Source: Phil1 sp964546125
GTDB lineage: Bacteria > Bacillota > Clostridia > Christensenellales > CAG-138
Direction: 5' to 3'
DNA: 5,918 bases
NCBI GenBank assembly: GCA_964546125.1
Contig: CAZJIS010000084.1
Span: forward strand, 1 to 5,918
This document shows positions 5,917 to 5,918 of the stretch, piece by piece (the first letter of the stretch is position 1; each line of letters opens with the position of its first letter). The notes below the pieces were generated by a model, which saw nothing but the letters and a program-made list of their open reading frames with translations, was not told the origin of the DNA and did no database searches. The position numbers and the translations under genes were made by a program.

Positions 5917-5918
5917 TG

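Overview
This window looks like Clostridia-type Firmicutes DNA. The genes have strong Shine-Dalgarno sites (GGAGG, GAGGG), there is a lipoprotein signal peptide, and the proteins resemble anaerobic gut and environmental Clostridia families. The base composition is moderate. No ribosomal or tRNA gene is visible, so the lineage is an inference from protein style only.

Right to left on the minus strand, positions 4271 to 1 carry one transport operon. It consists of a promoter, a DUF3798-type solute-binding lipoprotein, an 87-nt spacer with a strong stem-loop, a duplicated RbsA/MglA-like ABC ATPase, a first BPD_transp_2-type permease, and the first 84 codons of a second, paralogous permease that runs off the left edge. 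Spacing is tight: 11 nt between the ATPase and permease 1, and an ATGA stop/start overlap between the permeases. The layout is that of a complete high-affinity importer whose substrate is unknown. The ATPase and permeases resemble sugar or nucleoside importers, but the binding protein belongs to a family of unknown ligand.

Positions 4272 to 4933 hold no confident gene. The left half is mostly AT-rich upstream DNA with two doubtful tiny minus-strand reading frames. The right half has a GC-rich plus-strand open stretch ending in TAG at 4801. A long hairpin at 4821-4860 follows it, which suggests the tail of a lost gene with its terminator. An extended -10 promoter and GAGGG ribosome site then drive a divergent plus-strand gene (4934-5575) for a DJ-1/PfpI-like protein. 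In that protein the usual nucleophilic cysteine is serine.

Positions 5576 to 5884 are non-coding, with a perfect 13-bp inverted repeat and further repeat copies, and may be a dispersed intergenic element. The window closes with a textbook bidirectional Rho-independent terminator (5887-5916).

The points most worth following up are the orphan transporter with its unknown ligand, the serine-for-cysteine DJ-1 protein divergent from it, the stem-loop after the binding-protein gene, and the gene remnant with its terminator.
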